Source: Cordylochernes scorpioides
Taxonomy: Eukaryota > Arthropoda > Arachnida > Pseudoscorpiones > Chernetidae
Assembly (NCBI GenBank): GCA_030710605.1
Contig: CP092879.1
Span: 41,063,669 to 41,127,668 of the forward strand
DNA length: 64,000 bases
Direction of reading: 5' to 3'
The position numbers and the translations under genes were made by a program. This document shows, in pieces, positions 52,697-63,389 of this stretch; the first letter of the stretch is position 1, and each line of letters starts with the position of its first letter. The notes below the pieces were generated by a model. It made no database searches, was not told the DNA's origin, and saw nothing but the letters and a program-made list of their open reading frames with translations.

Positions 52697-53140
52697 GAAA
52701 AAACAATAGAAAAAAATAAAAGATAAGTGGGTCAGGTGTTGATATTAAAAATAAAGAAGGCATCTCCTGACCACAAGCACATGTGCTTTTTAGATGGCAG
52801 AGCGCCATCTAGTGGAGTAAAAATAAACTAAACGTTTATTTAGCTAACTCCGAGATATTTGGCCAACCCAATTTCTTGATAAATCAAGAATAGCCATCCA
52901 CGAACGCGTTTCGCGCTATTGGCGCTCGTCAGCGTGGAGAAGGCTGTAACCATTGCGACCAAAAAGATTTTTTGGACCCAATGGCTTCCCGAGAAATCAA
53001 GAAATGGGTATTTAAGGCCAAAATTGTGTAAAGACGCTTAACACATGAAAAAACAATAGAAAAAAATAAAAGATAAGTGGGTCAGGTGTTGATATTAAAA
53101 ATAAAGAAGGCATTCCTGACCACAAGCACATGTGCTTTCT
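52697..53140 (-). mobile_element. Retrozyme-like insertion, 444 bp, polymorphic between arms
   Basis: A 350-bp unit followed by about 94 bp of its own start (GAAAAAACAATAGAAAAAAA at 52697 and again at 53047, through GACCACAAGCACATGTGCTT), so the insert is about 1.27 units long. It contains one canonical hammerhead on the minus strand, GCGCCATCTAGTGG, AAACGTTTATTTAGC and a TTGATAAATCAAG hairpin. No ORF. Absent from the right arm. Direct terminal repeats plus a ribozyme fit a copy of a circular or tandem RNA. Confidence 0.75.
52898..52937 (-). ncRNA. Canonical hammerhead ribozyme motif
   Basis: Stem I CCACG/CGUGG (5 bp), CUGACGA, stem II GCGC/GCGC, core GAAA, stem III palindromic CGCG, GUU at the predicted cut. 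All core residues are canonical; type I topology with a very short stem III, as described for Penelope-like elements (which may act as dimers). Confidence 0.75.
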
Positions 53141-53142
53141 AT

Positions 53143-53634
53143 CTATATATATATAAATGAATGTATGTGTGTCTGTCTGTCCTTTATTCCTGACCAAACC
53201 ACTCATTGGAACGCCATGAAACTTTAGGAAGTTATTTAGTATAGTACTGGGAAGGTTTCCAGCAAATAAAATATTTGAAATAACTTTTCGCCTAAAAATA
53301 ATCAAGATAAATATTCTAATTTTTCTGTTATAATTCAACAATCTGCTCTAAATATTATCATGATGATACGATGATTTTGTAATGTAGAAAATTAGGAAAG
53401 ACAAAATTCAGGATGACACGGCAATTTATTTGAGACAAGAATAATGATACAATTCCAAGGCAAGATACTATTCCTTTAACTTCCAATTACCGAGGGAAAA
53501 CCAATTAATATTGAATTTATTCAACTTATCGAGTATTTTTCAAGGGACCGGGGAAAATGTTCACTTTATCGAGAGATTCGTTAGACAAATCTTTACTCGG
53601 GTAAAACCCGGGCGAAGCCGGGTACATCCGCAAG
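53143..53634 (+). mobile_element. Helitron-like element, 3' tip mutated
   Basis: TATATATATAAATGAATGTA, (TGTC)n, CAAACCACTCATTGG, an embedded LTR fragment (GATGACACGGCAATTTATT), hairpin CCCGGGCGAAGCCGGG and end CATCCGCAAG (CAAG at 53631-53634 instead of CTAG). The right-arm copy (56643-57140) has CTAG. Confidence 0.6.
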
Positions 53635-54390
53635 TATATATATATTTTTGTATAAAAAATCTCGATTCTATGTATATAATGTTCAAAAATTCAGATATAA
53701 TATGAAAAAGTACCAGTTTTTCTCTCTCTCACACACTTTTTTGAATAGAATCAATTCATTTTCCCACTTTATAGAAAACCTATTTCTACTGTTCTAAGAA
53801 AAATTTATTCTAAAGAACATTCTACTATTGAATTGGTCTGTTAGGTTTAAAAAGGGAGGAATTCAAGGAATTTACTCCTACATGGTATATAACCGAATCT
53901 ATAATATATGTTTCTGGAATTGTAGAAATATAAACAGGTATATCATTGGCCTAGTAGTTAGGCAATACAAACCGACAATAACAACAACATCCTGCTTAAT
54001 GAGAAACGTAAACTAGCTAAACCTGTTGATGAATGTCCTTATATTACATTTCAGTAATGGGATACACGTGTCTTGTAATGTCACGTACATTTCTAAATTT
54101 ATAAATCGAAATCCTGATAAATATTAATGAAATTCTAATATTCTCTGAATATATATCTTATATTAATTGTAAAGTATATTTATTGTTTTAGAGAATTATT
54201 TTTTCGTATATATATTTCATATATAATATACCTAAAGTATAGTATATACACATGTGTACACAAGAGACTTCTAAGATTATATTTAATTGATATTTTTCAG
54301 GCGAATTAGACCAATGAGGACTCTAAACCGATAAAAATGAGTTATAAAACTATAGCACAACTATAAAAACAGTGTTCTCTATAAAAATAA
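53635..54390. other. No gene seen
   Basis: AT-rich; a 62-codon open frame at 53828-54016 is preserved in the right arm (56259-56447) only because the arms are near identical. No domain. Confidence 0.35.
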
Positions 54391-54410
54391 TAAACAAGAA
54401 CGGAAAATAT

Positions 54411-54484
54411 GTCCAGGGTAGCCTAGTGGACATGGCATCAGCCCGGTAAGCGGAACACTGTGGGTTCGATTCCCATCCCTGGAC
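54411..54484 (+). tRNA. tRNA-Thr(GGT)-like
   Basis: 74 nt with a perfect 7-bp acceptor GTCCAGG/CCTGGAC and a good T arm (GTGGG TTCGATT CCCAT). The anticodon loop CCGGTAA gives GGT, but position 33 is C rather than T and one anticodon-stem pair is A/G. Flanked by GGAAAA and TTTTCC inverted bits. More likely a repeat-borne tRNA-like sequence than a working tRNA. Confidence 0.5.
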
Positions 54485-54817
54485 ACTTTTATTTTTCCGT
54501 TTATCATTACTCTTCACAATTCATCCTTTCATACCTCATCCCTTAGGTTAGAAATAATCGTTATTTCTCCTTAAAATAAATTTTGATTATTTGTTGAAAG
54601 GAAACTCATGCGGGATAATCTTTAAATGTCGTTTTACAAAGAAATAATGTTAGATACATGGTTGGTTGAAGTAGTAATATTTCAGATTACCTTGGCCTAC
54701 CTAAAATTGTTACTTTTATTTATAAAGTTATAGTAATAATTAATTTTAATTTAATCAAAAGAAAATAGATTTAAACGCGTAATATATTTTTTTCAGATAA
54801 CAGATGGTGATATTATT

Positions 54818-55349
54818 TGATATGTTTATCTAAACAGAAATTTTACCTTATTTGCCTGATGACGAGTTGAATTCTGAAATATTGCCATTTTTTAATCAAT
54901 AAAGGTAATTATAAATCTCATTGTTATATTTATCGTATTCATTGATCAGTTTATTTAGAAATTTATTATACATTTAATATAATTCGATATTCATGATAAA
55001 ATTGTGAAAACGTTTTGAAATTACAAATATTTTCTCACAATGAGTTTCTTTTTATTAAAAAACGTTAGCTTTCAAGCGATTTTTGTGAATATTTCTGGTA
55101 GGATAAAGTCGATATTTTATTTAGCCCGTTGAAGAGCGATTATCGCTTGAAAGCTAGTGTTTTTTAATAAAAAGAAACTCATTGTGAGGAAATATTTGTA
55201 ATTTTAAAATAATTCGATATGTTTAACTAAGCAACAATCAAGCTTATTTTCAATGCTCTCTAAGCTGACATTACTAATCAATCTTATTATATCATTTTGT
55301 TTTAATAAATATGCAAATTAATCTAAAACGTAAAATACAAAAGTGAATA
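54818..55349. other. Unpaired spacer next to the gap, with its own inverted repeat
   Basis: ATGAGTTTCTTTTTATTAAA (55038) and CTTTCAAGCGAT are mirrored at 55146-55195 around a 65-base loop containing AGCCCGTTGAAGAGCGAT. It is not present in the right arm as assembled. Confidence 0.7.
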
Positions 55350-55449
55350 NNNNNNNNNNNNNNNNNNNNNNNNNNNNNNNNNNNNNNNNNNNNNNNNNNN
55401 NNNNNNNNNNNNNNNNNNNNNNNNNNNNNNNNNNNNNNNNNNNNNNNNN
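55350..55449. other. Assembly gap of 100 N
   Basis: Exactly 100 unknown bases, a conventional size for a gap of unknown length. Confidence 0.98.
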
Positions 55450-55787
55450 ATAATAACACCATCTGTTATCTGAAAAAATATATATTACGCGTTTAAATCT
55501 ATTTTCTCTTGATTAAGTTAAAATTAATTATTACTATAACTTTATAAATAAAAGTAACAATTTTAGGTAGGCCAAGGTAATCTGAAATATTACTACTTTC
55601 AACCAACCATGTATCTAACATTATTTCTTTGTAAAACGACATTTAAAGATTATCCCGAATGAGTGTGTTTCCTTTAAACAAATAATCAAAATGTATTTTA
55701 AGGAGAAATAACGATTATTTCTAACCTAAGGGATGAGGTATGAAAGGATGAATTGTGAAGAGTAATGATAAACGAAAAAATAAAAGT

Positions 55788-55861
55788 GTCCAGGGATGGG
55801 AATCGAACCCACAGTGTTCCGCTTACCGGGCAGATGCCATGTCCACTAGGCTACCCTGGAC
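55788..55861 (-). tRNA. tRNA-Thr(GGT)-like, right-arm copy
   Basis: Counterpart of 54411-54484; the anticodon stem here is TCTGC/GCGGA (all pairs possible), so this copy is the better fold. Position 33 is again C. Confidence 0.5.
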
Positions 55862-56642
55862 ATATTTTCCGTTCATGTTTATTATTTTTATAGAGAAAAC
55901 TGTTTTTTATAGTTGTGCTATAGTTATATCGATATAGTTTTATCGGTTTAGAGTTCTCATTGGTCTAATTCGCATGAAAAATATCAATTAAATATAATCT
56001 TAGAAGTCTTTTGTGTACACATGTGCATATACTATACTTTAGGTATATTGTATATGAAATATATATACGAAAAAATAATTCTCTAAAACAATAAATATAT
56101 TTCACAATTAATATAAGATATATATTCAGAGAATATTAGAATTTCATTAATATTTATCAGGATATCGATTTATAAATTTAGAAATGTACGTGACATTACA
56201 AGACACGTGTATCCCATTACTGAAATGTAATATAAGGACATTCATCAACAGGATTTAGCTAGTTTACGTTTCTCATTAAGCAGGATGTTGTTGTTATTGT
56301 CGGTTTGTATTGCCTAACTACTAGGCCAATGATAAACCTGTTTATATTTCTACAATTCCAGAAACATATATTATAGATTCGGTTATATACCATGTAGGAG
56401 TAAATTCCTTGAATTCCTCCCTTTTTAAACCTAACAGACCAATTCAATAGTAGAATGTTCTTTAGAATAATTTTTCCTTAAAACAGTAGAAATAGGTTTT
56501 CTATAAAGTGGGAAAATGAATTAATTCTATTCAAAAAAGTGTGTGAGAGAGAGAAAACTGGTACTTTTTTCATATTATATCTGAATTTTAGAACATTATA
56601 TACATAGAATCGAGATTTTAAATACAAAAATATATATATATA
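55862..56642. other. No gene seen (mirror of 53635-54390)
   Basis: AT-rich sequence of the right arm. Confidence 0.4.
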
Positions 56643-57140
56643 CTAGCGGATGTACCCGGCTTCGCCCGGGTTTTACCCGAGTAAAGGTTTGTCTAACGAA
56701 TCTCTCGATAAAGTGAACATTTTTCCCGGTCCCTTGAAAAATATTCGATAAGTTGAATAAATTCAATATTAATTGGTTCCCTCGGTAATTGGAAGTTAAA
56801 GGAATAGTATCTTGCCTTGGAATTGTATCATTATTCTTGTCTCAAATAAATTGCCGTGTCATCCTGAATTTTGTCTTTCCTAATTTTCTACATTACAAAA
56901 TCATCGTATCATCATGATAATATTTAGAGCAGATTGTTGAATTATAACAGAAAAATTATAATATTTATCTTGATTATTTTTAGGCGAAAAGTTATTTCAA
57001 ATATTTTATTTGCTAGAAACCTTCCCAGTACTATACTAAATAACTTCCCAAAGTTTCATGGCGTTCCAATGAGTGGTTTGGTCAGGCATAAAGGACAGAC
57101 AGACACACATACATTCATTTTTATATATATATAGATATAT
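56643..57140 (-). mobile_element. Helitron-like element, right-arm copy with intact CTAG
   Basis: CTAGCGGATG and hairpin CCCGGCTTCGCCCGGG at 56643-56674, body as at 53143-53634, 5' end at the TATATA tract near 57125-57140. Confidence 0.6.
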
Positions 57141-57364
57141 ATTGAGAGAATCTTAAATATCTATGGCCCCAAAATATAGATAGAACACTATTAATAGTTT
57201 GGACGCTTAATTGGACATTTGATTTTATAGATCAATTTCCTCCCGACAAAATGTCTATCTAAAATTTGGCCATAGATTAGGCCCAGCTATCTTGCCAGGT
57301 AAACACCTCTTTGGCAGATTGTGAAGATTCCATGGGATCCCTTGTGGATCTCATGGAATAAAGT

Positions 57365-57414
57365 CCGCCTTGGGCTGACGAGGGCCATTAGCCCGATACC
57401 ATGGTCTCTAGGTG
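57365..57414 (+). ncRNA. Hammerhead motif, core-mutated right-arm copy
   Basis: CUGACGA, stem II GGGC/GCCC, GAUA, CCAUGG, GUC. A14 to U relative to 52401-52452. Confidence 0.6.
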
Positions 57415-58391
57415 GACGCTTCTCAGTTTGCCAAAGCTGGTGTTGTGGCTTTGTTAACGACCTGAGTCCGCTAGTTTGCGGTGACGGTCATTATATGGTG
57501 TCTAGCTTGGACGTTTAATTTGACGGAAGAAACGACCATTTATTATCTATTATTCGAAAAAACTATAGAATCGGATTGCCTATAGGTATAATTATAGTAC
57601 GAGAGATTTTTCAAGAAAAATCCACCTATTTTTAAAATTGTAAATTTATTTATTAATATACCAGGCGCGATATTGAAATATTTGCGCCTATTACAGAGGA
57701 AACAAACAAAACATTTAAAATATATTTACAAATTATATATAAAATAGTATATTTACAAATTTATATGTATTAATGAACAGAGTTCATCTATAATAAATAT
57801 AAGCATATATAATCATATTTTACAATTCTAAATATAATTATAATTATTGTTTAGATGGGAAATCATCCACAAATTAATATATTTCTTGTGGTGATGGAAT
57901 TAGCACTTTCTAACTGTCTTTAAAGTGATGAAACTGCTGTAGACATAGGGAGAACCTTGAGAAAGATGTACGGTCTGCACATTGAAATATTGAAGTTAAT
58001 AAAATACAATTTTAAAATTCAAGACATGCATCTATCTAAAAAAGTATATTTATGAATCAGGCCATTTTGAGGTAATAAAAAATCTACTTTTATAATAACC
58101 GAAAATATAGCAATATTTTCCCTGCAAAATGCTTATATATAACTTAAAGTTGAGAAAAACAGTATTCATGAACCAAAAATTAGACCTCTTTCTCTTTCTC
58201 CCTTTAAAATATGCATTAAAACAATGCATTTGTTGGAATTGACCAAAGGTAGACGCGACGTATTTCTTTATTTAGAAGTCTACCAGCTTTCGTACTCTGA
58301 CACGTCCTTCAACAGGCTGTTACGTGGATACAAGAAACTAGAGAAGATATGATATACATGTAGATATTTGCATAAACATATAAATTAAAAA
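57415..58391. other. No gene seen (mirror of 51451-52400)
   Basis: AT-rich. A degenerate GTACGAAAGC-like block lies near 58280-58320 on the minus strand. Confidence 0.4.
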
Positions 58392-58770
58392 CAAAAAAGG
58401 CATATCCTAACCAGGCTCACATGAGCTTTTCTAGTTGGCAGAGCGCCTTCTAGTAAAACAAAAATAAATAAACGTTTATTTAACTTGTTCCGTGATTTTT
58501 AACCAACCCAATTTATTGATAAATCAAGAAAAGTCAACCACGAGCGTGGAGCAATCTGCACCACGCTGACGAGGGCCAACAGCCCGAAATTCGTTCGTGG
58601 TTGACTTTTCTTGATTTATCAAAAAATTGGGTTGGCCAAATATCACGGGACAAGTTAAATAAACGTTTAATTTATTTTTGTTCCACTTGATGACGCTCTG
58701 CCATCTGGAAAAGCCCATGTCAGGATATGCCTTTTTGTTTTTAATATCAACACCTGACCTTTTTTATATG
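58392..58770. mobile_element. Foldback element with central canonical hammerhead, right-arm copy
   Basis: Mirror of 51064-51450, with small indels. ACCACGAGCGTGGAGC and CACGCTGACGAGGGCC lie in the centre. Confidence 0.85.
58561..58600 (+). ncRNA. Canonical hammerhead ribozyme motif
   Basis: Stem I CCACG/CGUGG, CUGACGA, stem II GGGC/GCCC with CAACA loop, intact GAAA, short UUCG stem III, GUU site. Confidence 0.72.
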
Positions 58771-59394
58771 TTTTTAAATTTTTTATTGTTTTTTCACATG
58801 AATAGAAATATTTTTAATATGAACGAAGGACGTCATTGTACTAAAGCTCTAAGACTTTTAAATAAAGTAACACGTCGCGTTTACCTTTGTTCTCTTCCTA
58901 CAATGATATCCTGCAAATTCCTTCTTTTATAACAATGCATTTGATTCATTATCTCAGTAAAAAAACGTAATAATCGTGTTAACTATTGAGCTCCCACGCC
59001 AGTTTTTTCAAATTCAGATTGATGTGGGCCAAATCTTGAAAAAATGGTATATAGGCCGGCTTTTTGTTTAAATTTTCTAAAACTAGCATTGTGGCTCATT
59101 TATTATCACAGCCATTAGGTTTTGTACTGGAGTGATAAGCCAAATACATTGTTTTAATAAATAAAGAGGTAACAATAATAAAGAATGGCGCGCTAGTGCA
59201 TCGTAATATAATTGTTCGAATAAAAGACACAAATCGATATTTTCGGAAGAACGATTTCTCGAAGCATATTATATATATATAATTATATGTAATTCTGCTA
59301 TCCTAAAAGATTTAGTGCATAGTTCATCTAAAATACCCATTCGAAGAGTCAATCATCAGTATCACTGTAAAAGGAAGTTCCAAAAATGCAATAT
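58771..59394. other. Repeat-derived sequence, mirror of 50433-51063
   Basis: No gene. ATTGATGTGGGCC and TTGAAAAAATGG (59018-59047) are a worn hammerhead. Confidence 0.4.
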
Positions 59395-59490
59395 GACAGC
59401 GGTATGGTAGATTAAACTGGCGAAACCGCTGGGAGGGTTCACCACTGATGAGCCAGGCCCTCCCTTTAATTTTTCCATTTCAGTAAGGGC
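59395..59490 (+). repeat. Conserved GAAACC...CTGATGA motif, copy 6 (best)
   Basis: CUGGC (59417-59421), GAAA, GGGAGGG (59431-59437), CUGAUGA (59445-59451), GCCAG (59452-59456), CCCUCCC (59458-59464). Both complementary pairs are perfect. Confidence 0.65.
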
Positions 59491-60160
59491 AGTAGAAATT
59501 GTTTTATTTTAAAAAGAATATTACGCGTCTAAAATAGTTTCGTAATTTGATAACAGATGGCGCGCTAGTGCATCGTAAAATAATAAAGAAAGAGGTAACA
59601 CTTTTTTATATATATAGCCCGAAACCATGGTATAAGGTTAGCTTTTTGTCAAAAATTTCTCAAATTGGTGTTGTGAATCATTCATTATCACAACCATTAC
59701 GTTTTGTACTAGGATAATAAGCCGATTACATTGTTTTAATGCATTTCTAAAGATAGAGGTACCACTTTTTTAATATATTTATTTTATACCAATATGATTA
59801 ATTTATTTTCTTTCAACTTGTTCGTTTACTTGAAAAACATTTATCAATACAATAGATAAAATATTGTGGTTATTGATCTGTTATCTTTTTCCCTAGAGGC
59901 AATACCACAATTTTCTTATATACCACAATATCGTAATAATTGACTGAAAATCATTGCCAAGAATATAAACTTTCAAATACAGACTACACTCATGGATAAA
60001 ACATAATAAATTGGAAAGTCCTTGATAACTCTAGGCCTCTGTTATTTATTGTATTAAAGTAGATTTAGACAATTTTGTTCACACTTGGTTATCTCGTATG
60101 TCTTCAATAAAGGTCACTGTGTATCAAATATCTTTCATATAAACTTTCAAATACAGACTA
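59491..60160. other. Repeat-derived, mirror of 49663-50330
   Basis: Includes a ribozyme-truncated repeat near 59612-59630 and MITE pieces near 60000. Confidence 0.4.
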
Positions 60161-60835
60161 CACTCATGGACAAAACATAATGAAGTGGAAAGTCTTTGAT
60201 ATCTCTAGACGCCTGTTTTTATTGAAGAAGACATAGACAAATTTATCCGCACTTAGTTACCTCGAGTATCTTCAATAAAGCTCACAGTGTATCAAATATC
60301 TTTCAGAGATATTGTTTGAATCCCGATATACATACTAAAAGGTAGAACTTCCTTAAGCTTTGTCCATGAGTGTATCTTCCAGAGTTATTGTCGGAATCCC
60401 GATATACATGCCAAAAGGTACAACTTCCTTAAGTTTTGTCCATGAGTGTATCTTCCAGAGTTATTGTCGGAATCCCGATATACATGCCAAAAGGTACAGC
60501 TTCCTTAAGTTTTGTCCATGAGTGTATCTTCCAGAGTTATTGTCGGAATCCCGAAATACATGCCAAAAGGTGCAGCTTCCTTAAGTTTTGTCCGTGAGTA
60601 TATCTTTCAGAGTTATTGTCTGAAAAACGATATACATGCTAAAAGGTACAACTTCCTTAAGTTTTGACCATGAGTGTATCTTTCAGAGTTATTATCTGAA
60701 TCCAGATACACATGCTAAAAGATACAACTTCCTTAAGTTTTGACCATGAGTGTATCTTTCAGAGTTATCATTTGAATCCAGATATACATGCTAAAAGATA
60801 CAACTTCCTCAAGTTGTAGTCCATGAAGTATTTAA
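60161..60835. repeat. MITE and 76-bp satellite, right-arm copy (7 units)
   Basis: Mirror of 49068-49662, with one additional CTTCCAGAGTTATTGTCGG unit. Confidence 0.85.
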
Positions 60836-61383
60836 TCAGATAAGCCATATAATAGTTGCAGCAAATTGGTAGATTAATCTTAGAAATTCGGTAAGAAGGT
60901 ACACAGATATATTGATTCAAGAATTTCAAAAATCAATTTCTGTTTCAAATTCATCTTTCATTTAACATAATTGCATAAAACCATATCGAATATAATATTT
61001 TAAAGCACAAAATATAATTTAAAAATCATTTCCATTCGATGATATTTAATTAGAGTTAAAATCCAAATTTTCTCTCTCAATTAAATATATCAAAACTGAT
61101 AAAAACTTCAAATATTCCTATAAAACTTTCGTCATCGCATAAAAAGGATACATTTTTAAAACCACAGATAAAAAGCAGTTAAATATATTTTAATTGGTAC
61201 CCATAAATATAGAGAAACACGTAATAATTTCTTGGTTATCTATGAAATTTATTATTTCATTATGATTCTTGGCAATAAAATCACCTATAACTGCCTTTAC
61301 GAGAGAATGCCACTACATTTTCTTATCATTTTATAGATGCATATAAATTTCTTTGAATGATTACATTGAATTATATCTTAATA
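60836..61383. other. No gene seen (mirror of 48515-49067)
   Basis: AT-rich. Confidence 0.4.
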
Positions 61384-62132
61384 CTAGCGGATGTGCCCGG
61401 CTTCGCCCGGGTTTTACCCGAGTGAATGTTTGTCTAACGAACATTTGTTAAAACAATTCTCTTTAAACTTATAAAACGTACTCGGCTTCGCCCGGGGTTT
61501 TACCCGAGTAAAGGTTTGTCTAGCGAACATTTTTTAAAACAATTCTCTAAAAACTTATTTAAAAAAAAAGATATATTTTGATAATTTGAAACTCGTAAAT
61601 TTGAATCTCTCGATAAAGTGAACATTTTTTTCCCGGTCCCTGTGTGCCGTGTCATCCTGAATTTTGTCTTTCCTAATTTTCTACATTAGAAAATCATAGT
61701 TTTATCTAGTGAACATTTTTTCCCGGTCCCTTGAAAAATACTCGATAAGTTGAATAAAATCAATATTAATTGGTTCCCTCGGTAATTGGAAGTTAAAGGA
61801 ATAGTATCTTCGCCTTGGAATTGTATCATTATTCTTGTCGCAAATAAATTGCCGTGTCATCCTGAGATAATCTTACTTTTGATAAATAATATTTAAGATA
61901 ACAAACTTAGTGATAAGAAAACTTGTTAACATCGTCACAATGGGGGCGCTGCTTGCGAGTTAAATCTACAAATCTGCAAATAACTCTAAGGATATTCAAG
62001 ATATTCATGAAATTATTTTTCAAAAACCTTCCCGGGGATATACCTAATAATATCCCAAAATTTCACGGCGATTGGATGTATGGTTTTTGAATCTATAGAG
62101 TACAGACAGACATTCAATTATATATATATATA
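61384..62132 (-). mobile_element. Helitron-like element, right-arm copy
   Basis: CTAG at 61384-61387, hairpins CCCGGCTTCGCCCGGG and GGCTTCGCCCGGGG, body and (CAGA)n 5' end as at 47764-48514. Confidence 0.65.
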
Positions 62133-62495
62133 TAGATAATATAAATGAGTTTTAAAAATTGTAAAAAAAAAAAATGCATCGGCCGGGAATTGAACCCGGG
62201 CCGCCCGCGTGGCAGGCGAGCATTCTACCACTGAACCACCGATGCTTAAAAAAAAAGGCCATATTTAGGTATTCATTCCATTCCGGATTAGTCCGCGTAA
62301 AAAAAAGTTCTTCAAATGAAAAAAAGAAATAGCCAAAAATACTAATCAAAATGCAGCCGAAAATTTTCCTCAGGTTTATAAAAAGCGACATGCAAAATTT
62401 GGTACCAATTGGTTCAGTAGTTTTTGAGTTTATCGCGAAACAGACAGACAGACAGAAATTGACTTTTATATATATATATAGAGATAGAGATATAG
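62133..62495 (-). mobile_element. Helitron-like element with tRNA-Gly, right-arm copy
   Basis: Mirror of 47421-47763. Confidence 0.55.
62175..62245 (-). tRNA. tRNA-Gly(GCC), right-arm copy
   Basis: 71 nt; one T-loop change (TTCAATT for TTCGATT) relative to 47656-47726; all stems intact. Confidence 0.7.
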
Positions 62496-62499
62496 AGAT

Positions 62500-63005
62500 T
62501 TACTCTTCATTGTTGGCTTTTTAACTTACATTCATTCTTCATTGTTGGCTTTTTATATTACATTCACTCTTCATTGTTGGCTTTTTATCTTACATTCACT
62601 CTGTTGGCTTTTTATATTACATTTACTCTTCATTGTTGGCTTTTTATCTTACATTCACTCTTCATTGTTGGCTTTTTATATTATATTTACTCTTCATTGT
62701 TGGCTTTTTATCTTACATTCATTCTTCATTGTTGGCTTTTTATATTATATTTACTCTTCATTGTTGGCTTTTTATCTTACATTTATTCTTCATTGTTGGC
62801 TTTTTATATTACATTTACTCTTCATTGTTGGCTTTTTATCTTACATTCATTCTTCATTGTTGGCTTTTTATATCATATTTAGTCTTCATTGTTGGCTTTT
62901 TATCTTACATTCATTCTTCATTGTTGGCTTTTTATATTATATTTGCTCTTCATTGTTGGCTTATTATCTTACATTTATTCTTAATTGTTGGCTTTTTATA
63001 TTATA
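62500..63005. repeat. 32-bp minisatellite, right-arm copy
   Basis: About 16 units of TTCATTGTTGGCTTTTTAT type; mirror of 46845-47420. Confidence 0.9.
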
Positions 63006-63147
63006 TTGTTGTTTTCTTGGCCGACTGTTTTACATATGGTGTTATCTTAAAATTGCTTGTTTTGAATATTTTTTTAGATTGAGATTATTAGCTAGTATGT
63101 AAAAAAATTAACTCTGTTGAATTTTTTTTTTGTATTTATATATAAAC

Positions 63148-63380
63148 TAGACGAATGACCCGGGCAACGCCCGTGTTTTACCCGATTGAATGTTTTTATT
63201 CCAATACTATTTGTTACAATTATAAATTGGAGACGTGGATGTCACTCTTGTGGAACGTCCCGCTCCAAACTTTACATGTACATTAGGTCAGCTGGTATTA
63301 CCCCTCATTTTCACCGCTAGAGGCGCGAACGAATTGACTTTTTGTAAATATACATAATTATAAAGATAGAAGCTTCTATA
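63148..63380 (-). mobile_element. Helitron-like element (GGCGTTGCC family), right-arm copy
   Basis: CTAGACGAATGACCCGGGC at 63148, mirror of 46480-46685. Confidence 0.55.
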
Positions 63381-63389
63381 GAAGATAAT

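Larger units (their letters stand above)
45844..54817 (+). repeat. Left arm of a 9-kb inverted duplication
   Basis: Reading outward from the gap it matches 55450-64000 inverted nearly base for base, from ACAACAGCTGATC (45844) paired with the last bases of the window to CAGATAACAGATGGTG (54794) paired with 55455-55470. The left arm is about 0.4 kb longer, mostly from a 444-bp insertion (52697-53140), with satellite length differences also contributing. Point differences are sparse. Confidence 0.95.

Noticed and set aside
53828-54016. 62-codon frame conserved in both arms (56259-56447)
   Set aside because: Conservation is explained by near identity of the whole arms, not by selection on the frame.
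55022-55200. Spacer inverted repeat as the mechanistic centre of the big palindrome
   Set aside because: It is wholly inside the left contig and not symmetric with the arms; the N gap prevents any conclusion.
47600-63200. CRISPR-like regular repeats
   Set aside because: The 32-bp and 76-bp arrays have no unique spacers; units are contiguous, so they are mini/satellites in a eukaryotic genome.
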